Positions 1 to 5,305 are shown, counted from the stretch's first letter. The stretch is DNA of 5,334 nt from an uncultured Clostridia bacterium (GCA_944393165.1 CALXZF010000032.1:1-5334); one strand, 5' to 3'. Made by a program: numbers and translations. Notes: generated by a model from the sequence alone, not told the origin.

Positions 1-298
1 CACCATTGGTGCCTACGTATACATCATTCAGATTTTTGTATACGCAAACATATGACGTATTCCTTGGAGGCTTTTTCAAAATCTCCAGCATTTTTCCAAT
101 AGCTTTTACAACATCGGAAAAGTCTGGAATTTTATAACCCGGTTCGACACGGATGCTTACCATTTCGCTTTTATCTATAATAAGTTGAAAGCGAGATTCA
201 AAATATTCATCCAGCTGAGGGTTATACACTTCTGCCGAGAAAATGAAATGCTCTTCTCCATTTTGTTTAGACCGCGTGATATACTTCACTGTTATCAT
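1..298 (-). CDS. Unrecognised protein, 5' part only (runs off left edge)
   Basis: About 99 codons are open from an ATG at 298 to the window edge; the 3' end is missing. The ATG has AAAGG directly against it, with no usable spacing. The in-frame GTG three codons later (289) has AAAGGA about 8 nt upstream and is the better start by Shine-Dalgarno logic. The visible product is soluble, mixed charged and hydrophobic, with no signal peptide or membrane segment; it starts MKYITRSKQNGEEHF from the GTG and contains YNPQLDEYFESRF. I do not recognise the family. It does not look like the small helical Avd accessory protein of DGRs or like a reverse transcriptase. About 36% of codons end in G or C by hand count, higher than the AT-rich genes to its right. 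It lies directly downstream of the putative DGR target gene and has its own candidate promoter, so it could be part of that cassette or an unrelated neighbour. Confidence 0.7.
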   Translation of the reverse strand, partial: MITVKYITRSKQNGEEHFIFSAEVYNPQLDEYFESRFQLIIDKSEMVSIRVEPGYKIPDFSDVVKAIGKMLEILKKPPRNTSYVCVYKNLNDVYVGTNG

Positions 299-315
299 CC
301 TTTCGTTGGTGACAC

Positions 316-335
316 GAGGTTGCAAAAGCCACCTC
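316..335 (-). other. Hairpin in 5' leader of the left-edge gene
   Basis: On the minus strand GAGGTGGC-TTTT-GCAACCTC forms an 8-position stem with one G/A mismatch and a TTTT loop. It sits between the candidate promoter and the start codon of the left-edge gene. No T-run follows, so it is not an intrinsic terminator. It could be a mRNA stability or regulatory hairpin; the role is unknown. Confidence 0.4.
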
Positions 336-356
336 TAATTACTATCTTACGCTCAC

Positions 357-385
357 ATTTTACCACATATTTCAAATTTTGAAAA
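357..385 (-). promoter_or_regulatory. Candidate SigA promoter with extended -10
   Basis: On the minus strand, TTTTCA (385-380, 4 of 6 consensus) is followed after 17 bases by TAAAAT (362-357, 5 of 6), preceded by TGG, which gives an extended -10 (TGnTAAAAT). Transcription would start near 350 and read into the left-edge gene, leaving a leader of roughly 50-60 nt that contains the hairpin at 335-316. The weak -35 is offset by the extended -10. Confidence 0.5.
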
Positions 386-389
386 GAGA

Positions 390-418
390 TTGTAAATATT
401 TTACTCTATAATTTACAA
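390..418 (-). repeat. Inverted repeat just after the pilin-like gene
   Basis: TTGTAAAT (418-411) and ATTTACAA (397-390) are perfect 8-base inverted copies separated by 13 bases. The repeat starts 2 bases beyond the stop codon. The stem is AT-rich and followed only by a mixed C/T stretch (TCTCTTTTC), so as an intrinsic terminator it would be weak. DGR variable repeats in the Bordetella phage system have a hairpin or cruciform just downstream that helps target recognition. The position here fits, but the long loop does not match that model well. Confidence 0.45.
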
Positions 419-420
419 AG

Positions 421-579
421 CTAGAAAGTCGTGGCCAAGCGCACGGAGTTGTCGGCATTCACAATGTTCTCGTTCATGTTCACGTTGTAAATGTCTGCGA
501 TATAAACGTACTCAGCATCGTTCTGAGACGACGACCAACAACACGAGCTAAGCCCGCAGTTGTCATAATTACTTGACGC
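421..579 (-). repeat. Putative DGR variable repeat (VR)
   Basis: From residue 286 to the stop the codon habit changes. By hand count 35 of 52 codons end in G or C, against 6 of 27 in the codons just before (660-580). Most Asn codons here are AAC. The run at 448-433 has 16 bases without adenine, about 75% GC, just before the 3' end, where DGR VRs carry their IMH (initiation of mutagenic homing) segment. The encoded stretch contains two adjacent Cys before WSSSQ, where this fold usually has aromatic residues; TAT to TGT is an adenine change. These traits match the VR of a DGR, in which adenine positions copied from a template repeat are randomised. The template repeat is not in the window, so this is inference from position, composition and fold. 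Confidence 0.65.
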
Positions 580-1434
580 AATATTGTTTAGTTCTAAAAC
601 TTCTCCTCCAAATGCTGCCCATTCACTCTTTGATGGTACAAACCAGCCATCTGCCACTTCTCCATCTATTAGTCCCCACATATCATTTGTTCCTTTTTTT
701 ACTTCTGTTCCGTTTATATCTTCTTTTTCATAACATTCCATCATTCTTCTTGTATTTACTAATCCTGTTGGTTCTGCTCCTGCTACTGCAAAATCATTTG
801 CTGTATTACTTACATGATATGTTGAATCTAAATTTCCATATGCATTTGCCCACCATGTATGTGTTTCTGAGTCTATGTCTTCTAATGCCATTACATAAAA
901 TCTATCTTTTTTACTGCTATTCCTATCTATTGGTGCTATTAGTTGTCCTTCTAAATTTCCGAACTTTGGTTCTTTATAGTTTTCATTTACTACATAATAC
1001 TCTTTTAATCCTGTTTCTTTTGGAATTGTATAATCTCCCCAAGAATCATCCCAGTTGCCATCTCCTCTATTTCCTACTGCTAAGTCTGCGAATATTATTC
1101 CATCTGCTTTTCCGTCTCCTTCAAAGTCTGCATATATTATATTTCCTTCTAATTCATCTATTGGCTCTTTTTGGCTGTTACCTCCATTTCCATTCATATA
1201 TTCTCCTATAATATTTGCTACTTTATTCATCTCAGCTTGTTCATTTAGGCTTGCTTGCTCATATTTATTTGTTGCATCCTGTGCTCTTCTAAATATTCCA
1301 TTTTGCCCTATTGTTAAGTTTATTGCTACTCCTGCTAAGATTAATAAAACTATGATTGTAACCACTAACGCTACTAATGTTATTCCTTTTACTTGCCTTT
1401 TCACTTTTCTTAGTAATCTTCTTTTTTCTTTCAT
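421..1434 (-). CDS. Type IV pilin-like surface protein with C-type-lectin-like C-terminus; putative DGR target
   Basis: A 337-aa protein starting at ATG 1434, with AGGAGG 7 nt upstream; the adjacent in-frame GTG at 1437 is possible but too close to the SD. Residues 1-16 are basic, then KG|ITLVALVV (cleavage between 17 and 18) opens a hydrophobic helix to about residue 40: a class III prepilin-type N-terminus. The usual Glu5 of the mature pilin is Ala. A helical stretch (45-80) and a Gly/Asn linker follow. DFEGDGKADG (103-112) resembles a calcium-binding loop. GWFVPSKSEW (263-272), WSSSQ (300-304) and VRLATTF (331-337) are landmarks of the FGE-sulfatase/DUF1566-like C-type-lectin fold used by DGR target proteins. 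The last ~52 codons differ sharply in codon use from the rest. The protein is probably membrane-inserted through its pilin helix and displays the variable lectin-like domain outside. No pilus assembly genes are in view, so surface anchoring rather than polymerisation is possible. Transcription starts from the promoter at 1692-1664 through an attenuator-like leader. Confidence 0.9.
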   Translation of the reverse strand: MKEKRRLLRKVKRQVKGITLVALVVTIIVLLILAGVAINLTIGQNGIFRRAQDATNKYEQASLNEQAEMNKVANIIGEYMNGNGGNSQKEPIDELEGNIIYADFEGDGKADGIIFADLAVGNRGDGNWDDSWGDYTIPKETGLKEYYVVNENYKEPKFGNLEGQLIAPIDRNSSKKDRFYVMALEDIDSETHTWWANAYGNLDSTYHVSNTANDFAVAGAEPTGLVNTRRMMECYEKEDINGTEVKKGTNDMWGLIDGEVADGWFVPSKSEWAAFGGEVLELNNIASSNYDNCGLSSCCWSSSQNDAEYVYIADIYNVNMNENIVNADNSVRLATTF

Positions 1435-1504
1435 CACATTTCCTCCTCTTCTTTTGATATATTTAAGTTATATCATATTTGCATTTTTTTATTCTAAAGA
1501 CAAC

Positions 1505-1546
1505 AAAAAAACCATACCTTTTAGATTCGTCTAAAAAGCATAGTTT
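1505..1546 (-). terminator. Intrinsic terminator in the leader of the pilin-like gene
   Basis: On the minus strand AAACTATGCTTTTTAGA (1546-1530), loop CGAA, TCTAAAAGGTATGGTTT (1525-1509) make a 17-bp stem in which every position is Watson-Crick or G-U, followed by more T (1508-1505). The three wobble pairs become C/A mismatches in plus-strand RNA, so the hairpin is built for minus-strand transcription. It lies downstream of the promoter at 1692-1664, so it can end both read-through from the deacetylase gene and transcription toward the pilin-like gene. Confidence 0.85.
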
Positions 1547-1579
1547 TACTATGTTTACATAACTTTATATTATTAAAAC

Positions 1580-1627
1580 CTACGATATATATATATATAC
1601 AGCCCCAAGGCTTTCATCAATTTTCAT
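1580..1627 (-). CDS. Possible leader peptide ORF, 15 aa
   Basis: ATG at 1627 opens a 15-codon frame, MKIDESLGAVYIYIS, ending in TAG at 1582-1580. GGGAG lies 11 nt upstream, a slightly long but usable SD spacing. The C-terminal codons are drawn from the TA repeat (GTA TAT ATA TAT ATA), so a change in repeat number would change the end of the peptide. It sits between the promoter and the antiterminator/terminator pair, the position of a regulatory leader peptide. It could also be a chance ORF. Confidence 0.35.
   Translation of the reverse strand: MKIDESLGAVYIYIS
1585..1599. repeat. TA dinucleotide repeat
   Basis: Seven and a half TA units lie inside the leader of the pilin-like gene, within the last codons of the possible leader ORF. 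Such tracts can change length by slipped-strand replication; here a change would alter leader structure and the leader reading frame. Confidence 0.8.
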
Positions 1628-1663
1628 AAGTATATTTACTCCCTTTTCTTTAGATTTTATTAA

Positions 1664-1692
1664 ATTTTATATTTAATTTATTCATTTGTCAA
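1664..1692 (-). promoter_or_regulatory. SigA promoter for the pilin-like gene
   Basis: A perfect -35 TTGACA (1692-1687), a 17-base spacer and -10 TAAAAT (1669-1664, 5 of 6). It lies about 30 bases beyond the stop codon of the deacetylase gene and points at the pilin-like gene. Expected start of transcription is near 1657. The near-consensus sequence suggests a strong constitutive promoter, so control would have to act on the leader. Confidence 0.8.
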
Positions 1693-1721
1693 TCACGTTT
1701 TTTCATTTTTAATTCTAAACA

Positions 1722-2636
1722 TTAATTTACTAAACTTTTAAATGATTCCAATGATGTATTTTTAGAAATTCTAACTCTTGGAAGTGCAAATTTATCTGCT
1801 CCTATTTTTACTCTTCCACCTTCTGTTGTAAAAGCTAGCTTATATCCTGTTTCTTTTAATAGTTGTTTTGCATTTTCATTATAATTCCCCATAGGATAGC
1901 AAAATACTGTAACATCTCCACCCAATCCATTTTTAGAATTTATTAAATCTTCTTTTATTTTATCATTACTCCAAGAGAGCATAACACCTTTTCCATCTGC
2001 TCCTGCTTGATGCATATTATCTGAATGAGATTCATATATAACATTCGGTTGTTTTTCATTAGCTCTATAACCATACCAAGAAGAAATAACAAATGATGTT
2101 CCATTAACATTATATTTTTGCAATATTGGTACTGCTAATTCAAAAAATGAGTCATCTCCATCATCAAATGTTAAAACTATACTTTTTTCTGGTAATATTA
2201 TATCTCCATCAATATATTTTTCCACTTCTTCCCAAGTAGGAAAATAAAAATTATTCTCTTTTAGATATTTTATTTGTTCCTCAAATTTTGAAATTTCAAT
2301 AAAATTATTATCTCTATTTGAACCATCTTCTAATGAACCGTCATAAAAAAAGTGGTACATTAATACTGGTAATCCAGCATTGCTTAAAGGTTTATCTACT
2401 ATCATTTTTTGATCTGAGTCAGATGTATTTTCATTTATGTTTTCATTTGCGATTTCATTTAATACAGAATTTGTATTTTCTACCTCTGTTATCACATTTT
2501 GTTGTGCAACCTCTAAGGTTTGATTACTTTCATTTTTCGGCTTATTATTAATTGCTATAAAAACCGCTATAAGTACTATTATTATAATTAATAATATAAG
2601 AATTCCTTTATTATTCTTTCTTTTTCTTTTTTGCAT
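1722..2636 (-). CDS. Membrane-anchored polysaccharide deacetylase (NodB / CE4 family)
   Basis: A 304-aa protein with a basic start, one membrane anchor (11-29, ILILLIIIIVLIAVFIA) and an Asn/Glu-rich spacer to about residue 85, which places the enzyme outside the membrane. The catalytic domain starts at LPVLMYHFF (89-97). CE4 motifs are visible: LTFDDG (155-160, catalytic Asp and metal-binding Asp), ESHSDNMH (202-209, metal-binding histidines), FCYPMGNYN (245-253) and LPRVRIS (285-291). CE4 enzymes remove N-acetyl (or O-acetyl) groups from glycans using a divalent metal; likely substrates are peptidoglycan or another wall polysaccharide, which the sequence cannot settle. The two histidines are four residues apart rather than the usual three of H[ST]xxH. 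The gene starts 17 bases after the sortase stop with AAGGAG 11 nt before its ATG, so the two are almost certainly co-transcribed. Confidence 0.93.
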   Translation of the reverse strand: MQKRKRKNNKGILILLIIIIVLIAVFIAINNKPKNESNQTLEVAQQNVITEVENTNSVLNEIANENINENTSDSDQKMIVDKPLSNAGLPVLMYHFFYDGSLEDGSNRDNNFIEISKFEEQIKYLKENNFYFPTWEEVEKYIDGDIILPEKSIVLTFDDGDDSFFELAVPILQKYNVNGTSFVISSWYGYRANEKQPNVIYESHSDNMHQAGADGKGVMLSWSNDKIKEDLINSKNGLGGDVTVFCYPMGNYNENAKQLLKETGYKLAFTTEGGRVKIGADKFALPRVRISKNTSLESFKSLVN

Positions 2637-2653
2637 TTTCCTTTTATCTCCTT

Positions 2654-3364
2654 TTATTCTTTTAGTTTTTTTGCCACAATTACCATCCTTCCATTTTCTG
2701 AAGAATATTCACATGTTATAAGTGTCATTATTTGTTCCCCATATTCTGCATTTACACCTGTATCATAAAAAGATAGTTGTTTGCAATTTTCTATATAATA
2801 ATTATAATCTTCTTCATTATCAAAATTTGTATATTGATAATATCTAAATACATTTTTCTCATTTTTATAAAAAATACGAGACTTAAAAACAGCAATAATT
2901 TCATAAGTACTAAAATTTGTATTTGTTACAAATTCTATATATTTGTTATTATTATAATATTCTTTATCTGTATATTTTAATAAATCTTTAAACATACTTC
3001 CATCTTTCATATTATGTCCATACATGATTATATTTGAATTTGGATTTTCTATATTTGAATTGCAATCTATAAATATAGATCCATAATTACTTTTCTCTTT
3101 TTTATAATTTCTATATAAATAATAATCATTATCATTGGCTTGAACTACGGGATAATTAATATTAGTGCCATTAATTTTTATCCAAGCTTTTACCTGTTCA
3201 TTTTCCTTTTGTAATTCTTTTACTTTATTCATTACTTCATTTTGTAAATCCGCTTCTTGCGTATTTGTTGAAAAATTATTAAGTAGTTCATTTTGCAAAC
3301 CACTACTTAATTTTTTGTCTCTAAAGTTAATATAAAAATTATAAAATAAATAACTCAAAAGCAT
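2654..3364 (-). CDS. Class B-type sortase (5' end displaced by a frameshift)
   Basis: The in-frame ATG at 3364 gives 236 aa. The sortase domain covers roughly 55-236: WIKINGTNINYPVVQ (61-75), YGSIFID (94-100), MYGHNM (114-119, catalytic His117), TLITC (214-218, catalytic Cys218) and NGRMVIVAKK (224-233, Arg226). The TLxTC signature and the His-region helix fit class B sortases, extracellular transpeptidases that cleave a sorting motif and join the protein to peptidoglycan. The ATG at 3364 has no SD and falls inside a hydrophobic helix; in the same frame upstream the codons read NYILVPLILLLI and continue that helix, but a TGA closes the frame near 3431. An ATG at 3432 with AGAGGG upstream is one frame off. 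The natural protein therefore probably starts at 3432, with a base lost from a poly-A run. The likely substrate is the SPKTG protein encoded just upstream. Confidence 0.92.
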   Translation of the reverse strand: MLLSYLFYNFYINFRDKKLSSGLQNELLNNFSTNTQEADLQNEVMNKVKELQKENEQVKAWIKINGTNINYPVVQANDNDYYLYRNYKKEKSNYGSIFIDCNSNIENPNSNIIMYGHNMKDGSMFKDLLKYTDKEYYNNNKYIEFVTNTNFSTYEIIAVFKSRIFYKNEKNVFRYYQYTNFDNEEDYNYYIENCKQLSFYDTGVNAEYGEQIMTLITCEYSSENGRMVIVAKKLKE

Positions 3365-3387
3365 TATTAATAAAAGAATTAATGGTA

Positions 3388-3432
3388 CTAATATATAATT
3401 TTTTTGTTTTTTTTTAGTCTTTTTGCTTTCAT
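3388..3432 (-). other. Out-of-frame 5' end of the sortase gene with poly-A tracts
   Basis: ATG at 3432, with AGAGGG 4 nt upstream, encodes MKAKRLKKNKKIIY and stops at TAG 3390-3388. The segment holds runs of nine A (3415-3407) and seven A (3405-3399) on the coding strand. One extra A in either run would join this basic start to the membrane helix and sortase domain as one frame of about 259 codons. This may be a sequencing or assembly error, a phase-variable switch, transcriptional slippage, or a real lesion. Confidence 0.7.
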
Positions 3433-3487
3433 TTTACCCTCTTTTTTATATTTAACTGTATATCTTAGTAAATAGTATCTATTTTAA

Positions 3488-3527
3488 AGAGGTAATTAAC
3501 CTACTAAAAGTATGTTTTATTACCTCT
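3488..3527 (-). terminator. Terminator-like hairpin between SPKTG protein gene and sortase gene
   Basis: AGAGGTAAT (3527-3519) pairs perfectly with ATTACCTCT (3496-3488), and the inner part pairs further (AACATACT with AGTAGGTT, one mismatch) to give a long stem with a small loop. It lies 27 bases past the stop codon of the surface protein gene. The following tract on the minus strand is only TTTAAAAT, so termination may be partial, allowing some read-through into the sortase and deacetylase genes. I see no convincing consensus promoter between it and the sortase start. Confidence 0.6.
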
Positions 3528-3553
3528 CTTGTATTTAATATTTTTCGCTTACA

Positions 3554-4762
3554 CTATTTTCTGCTTTTAATAGCTATTATTGCTCCAATAGTTATTATTG
3601 ATAAAACAGAAGTTATTATAATTCCTACATTATTTTCTCCTGTTTTTGGACTTTCATCAAGTTCTCCTTTATCATTATTTGAAGAAGTTTGATCTTTTTC
3701 AAAAGCTACTACAAATGGAGATAACTCTGTTACTTCAACTGTTACAAATCCATTTTCTACAATTGGTGAAAATTTTTCAACTGTACCATCTGATTTTTTA
3801 TGTAAAACTAAAGCTGTACGTCCATTGTACTTACTTTCCACTGGCAATTTAACTTTTAATTTACCTTCGTAATCGCCATCAACTATTGATATGTCATAAG
3901 CTAAAGCTATATCATAAGCTTCTAAATCATTAGTTACATTTTTGTATTCTTCTGTTCCTTCTACCATTTTAGTAACTAATAACTTTGATGTTTCCCCTAT
4001 CTTTCCATAAAGAGTTATTTGCGTTTCTGCATCAGTTAAAGTAATTTCTTCTGATGTAGCTAAATCTACAAACTTAATTCCTCTTGCTTGTGCAAAACCT
4101 TTTGGAGAATATGGAACTGCATTTATATTATCATCAATCTCGTATGTAGAAGAATAACCATAAATAGTAACATTTTTTCTTAGATATTCAAGTGTTTCAT
4201 CACTCATAACCTCATCTTCTGAAACTCCATGATCAAAAATCCAACATTTATCCTTAGCATAAACATAAATTGATTTTAAATGATTCATTCCATCTAAAGT
4301 TGCACCTTCAAAACTGCAACTATCTGCATTTTCATCTGCTGGAAATGTTAAAGTTTCAATTGCTGTTCCTTCAAATACTTTTGTATAAAGAGTAACTTCT
4401 GGATTTAGTTCTACTTCTTTTAAATTGGTACATCCACTAAAAGCATAATCATATACGCTCGTAATAGTGTCTGAAAATACAACTTTTTCTAAGCTTGTCA
4501 TTCCTTTAAATGCATTTTCACCAATTCTAGTAACTTCATAGCCTTCAATTTCACTTGGTAATTCTAGAGTTTTTGCATTTGTATTTGTTGTTCCTGTTAT
4601 AGTTAAAGTATATGATTCTGGATATACTTCTAAAGTATATTTAAATCCTGTGTCTGATACCTTTTCTTCTACTGTTGTATCAGTAGCCTTTACAACATTG
4701 TTTATTGCAAAAATTATAAGCATCATTGCAATAATAAAGCCTAATTTTTTAATAGTTTTCAT
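3554..4762 (-). CDS. Secreted leucine-rich-repeat surface protein with SPKTG wall anchor
   Basis: A 402-aa precursor. Residues 1-26 form a signal peptide (KK, hydrophobic core, VKA|TDT). Residues ~65-140 carry BspA-type leucine-rich repeats (LRR_5 style), seen as IGENAFKGMTSLEKVVF and VYDYAFSGCTNLKEVEL. Residues ~245-356 resemble a beta-rich domain common in clostridial surface proteins (KLKVKLPV, GTVEKFSPIVENGFVTVEV, LSPFVVAFE). The end is a standard sorting signal: SPKTG (371-375), hydrophobic segment (379-398), then SRK. The protein should be exported, cleaved in SPKTG and linked to the wall; the class B sortase encoded just downstream is the obvious candidate enzyme, since C. difficile SrtB is known to accept SPKTG. 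LRR surface proteins often bind host or partner ligands; the target here is unknown. The ATG has AGGGG 7 nt upstream and a consensus promoter shortly before it. Confidence 0.92.
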   Translation of the reverse strand: MKTIKKLGFIIAMMLIIFAINNVVKATDTTVEEKVSDTGFKYTLEVYPESYTLTITGTTNTNAKTLELPSEIEGYEVTRIGENAFKGMTSLEKVVFSDTITSVYDYAFSGCTNLKEVELNPEVTLYTKVFEGTAIETLTFPADENADSCSFEGATLDGMNHLKSIYVYAKDKCWIFDHGVSEDEVMSDETLEYLRKNVTIYGYSSTYEIDDNINAVPYSPKGFAQARGIKFVDLATSEEITLTDAETQITLYGKIGETSKLLVTKMVEGTEEYKNVTNDLEAYDIALAYDISIVDGDYEGKLKVKLPVESKYNGRTALVLHKKSDGTVEKFSPIVENGFVTVEVTELSPFVVAFEKDQTSSNNDKGELDESPKTGENNVGIIITSVLSIITIGAIIAIKSRK

Positions 4763-4795
4763 AATTCTTCCCCTTTCTTAATTTTTTATATATGA

Positions 4796-4824
4796 ATAAT
4801 AACAATAAAAATTTCAATTGTCAA
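4796..4824 (-). promoter_or_regulatory. SigA promoter for the SPKTG surface protein gene
   Basis: A perfect TTGACA (4824-4819), a 17-base spacer and TATTAT (4801-4796, 5 of 6 consensus). Transcription should start near 4789, giving a short leader of about 27 nt that contains the AGGGG ribosome site. The -35 lies only 13 bases past the stop codon of the upstream membrane protein gene, and I see no terminator between them, so read-through from upstream is likely as well. Confidence 0.8.
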
Positions 4825-4837
4825 TAAAAAATATTTT

Positions 4838-5305
4838 TTATAAAGTTTTATAATTATTTCTATCCGCTCTATCATCAAATTGCCTATCATAGTCTTTATT
4901 TGTATAAAACCAGTCTGTTTTTTTATCTTTTGGCTTTCTTCCCTTATCAACTGCTAAGTCTAATAAAACTGCAAAAGCCAGTACAATTGCTAAAAATGAT
5001 GTAAAGGCTGACATATAATCTACCGAAACATCTCCTCCACTGAATACAGGCATAATTGCTTTAAATAAGTCTGTTCCGAAATATGCTAAATATGATAAGA
5101 AATATATTATTCCTCCTATCAATTTTCTTTTAAATACTAATATTATACATACAACTGTAACAAATAATAATATTATTTCCACTGTTAAATTTATTGGCTG
5201 TACAAAGAATTCTGCATAATTTGCTGCTTGATATGCTACTACTACTCTAAATCCCCAGTACATTATCATAAACATTGCTACCATCCAATTTGCAAAAGTT
5301 CTCAT
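4838..5305 (-). CDS. Small multi-pass membrane protein of unknown function
   Basis: A 155-aa protein with ATG 5305 and AAAGGA about 10 nt upstream. Four hydrophobic segments are visible: about 7-26, 38-58, 61-83 and 97-119. The first three fill the N-terminal half; a Gly/Asp-containing loop (88-96) precedes the fourth. The last ~35 residues are hydrophilic and strongly charged, with Trp and Tyr in KTDWFYTNKDYDRQFDDRAD, and should be cytoplasmic if both ends lie inside, which the Lys/Arg-rich stretch after segment four supports. There is no recognisable enzyme motif, and I do not recognise the family. The next gene downstream has its own promoter, so a shared function with the surface protein cannot be assumed. 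Confidence 0.85.
   Translation of the reverse strand: MRTFANWMVAMFMIMYWGFRVVVAYQAANYAEFFVQPINLTVEIILLFVTVVCIILVFKRKLIGGIIYFLSYLAYFGTDLFKAIMPVFSGGDVSVDYMSAFTSFLAIVLAFAVLLDLAVDKGRKPKDKKTDWFYTNKDYDRQFDDRADRNNYKTL

Larger units (their letters stand above)
1434..1657 (-). promoter_or_regulatory. Attenuator-like 5' leader of the pilin-like gene
   Basis: The leader runs from the expected transcription start (about 1657) to the ATG. In order it carries an SD-like GGGAG, a possible 15-codon ORF, AGCC-TTGG-GGCT as a small hairpin, a (TA)7 tract, a 6-bp hairpin CATAGT-AAA-ACTATG (1553-1539) and the terminator (1546-1505). The 6-bp hairpin uses the CTATG that also forms the 5' arm of the terminator, so the two structures exclude each other: the arrangement of an antiterminator/terminator switch. 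Which signal would flip it is not visible; ribosome progress on the leader ORF or a ligand-binding RNA are both possible. I could not match the upstream part to a known riboswitch class. Confidence 0.55.

Noticed and set aside
185..382. A 65-codon open frame on the plus strand near the left edge
   Set aside because: It overlaps the better supported minus-strand gene and its promoter, and the product has no recognisable features.
1..420. A DGR template repeat or Avd gene left of the variable segment
   Set aside because: I saw no second copy resembling 421-579 in this stretch, and the partial protein does not look like the helical Avd protein.
573..1211. A 212-codon open frame on the plus strand over the pilin-like gene, and a 159-codon one at 1055-1534
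   Set aside because: Both are antisense shadows: Leu/Phe/Pro-rich low-complexity translations, no convincing ribosome site, and they overlap a gene with clear domains on the minus strand.
1560..1657. A cyclic-di-GMP-I riboswitch in the pilin leader (GATGAAAGCC...GGGGCT resembles part of the consensus)
   Set aside because: The tetraloop-capped P2 stem and the conserved 5' GGNCAAACC-like element are not convincing, and the similarity is short. Kept only as something for a covariance search.
3433..3487. A promoter for the sortase unit (TTTACT, 16 bases, TATAAA)
   Set aside because: Its start of transcription would fall on the ribosome site of the ATG at 3432, leaving no leader, and the -35 is weak.
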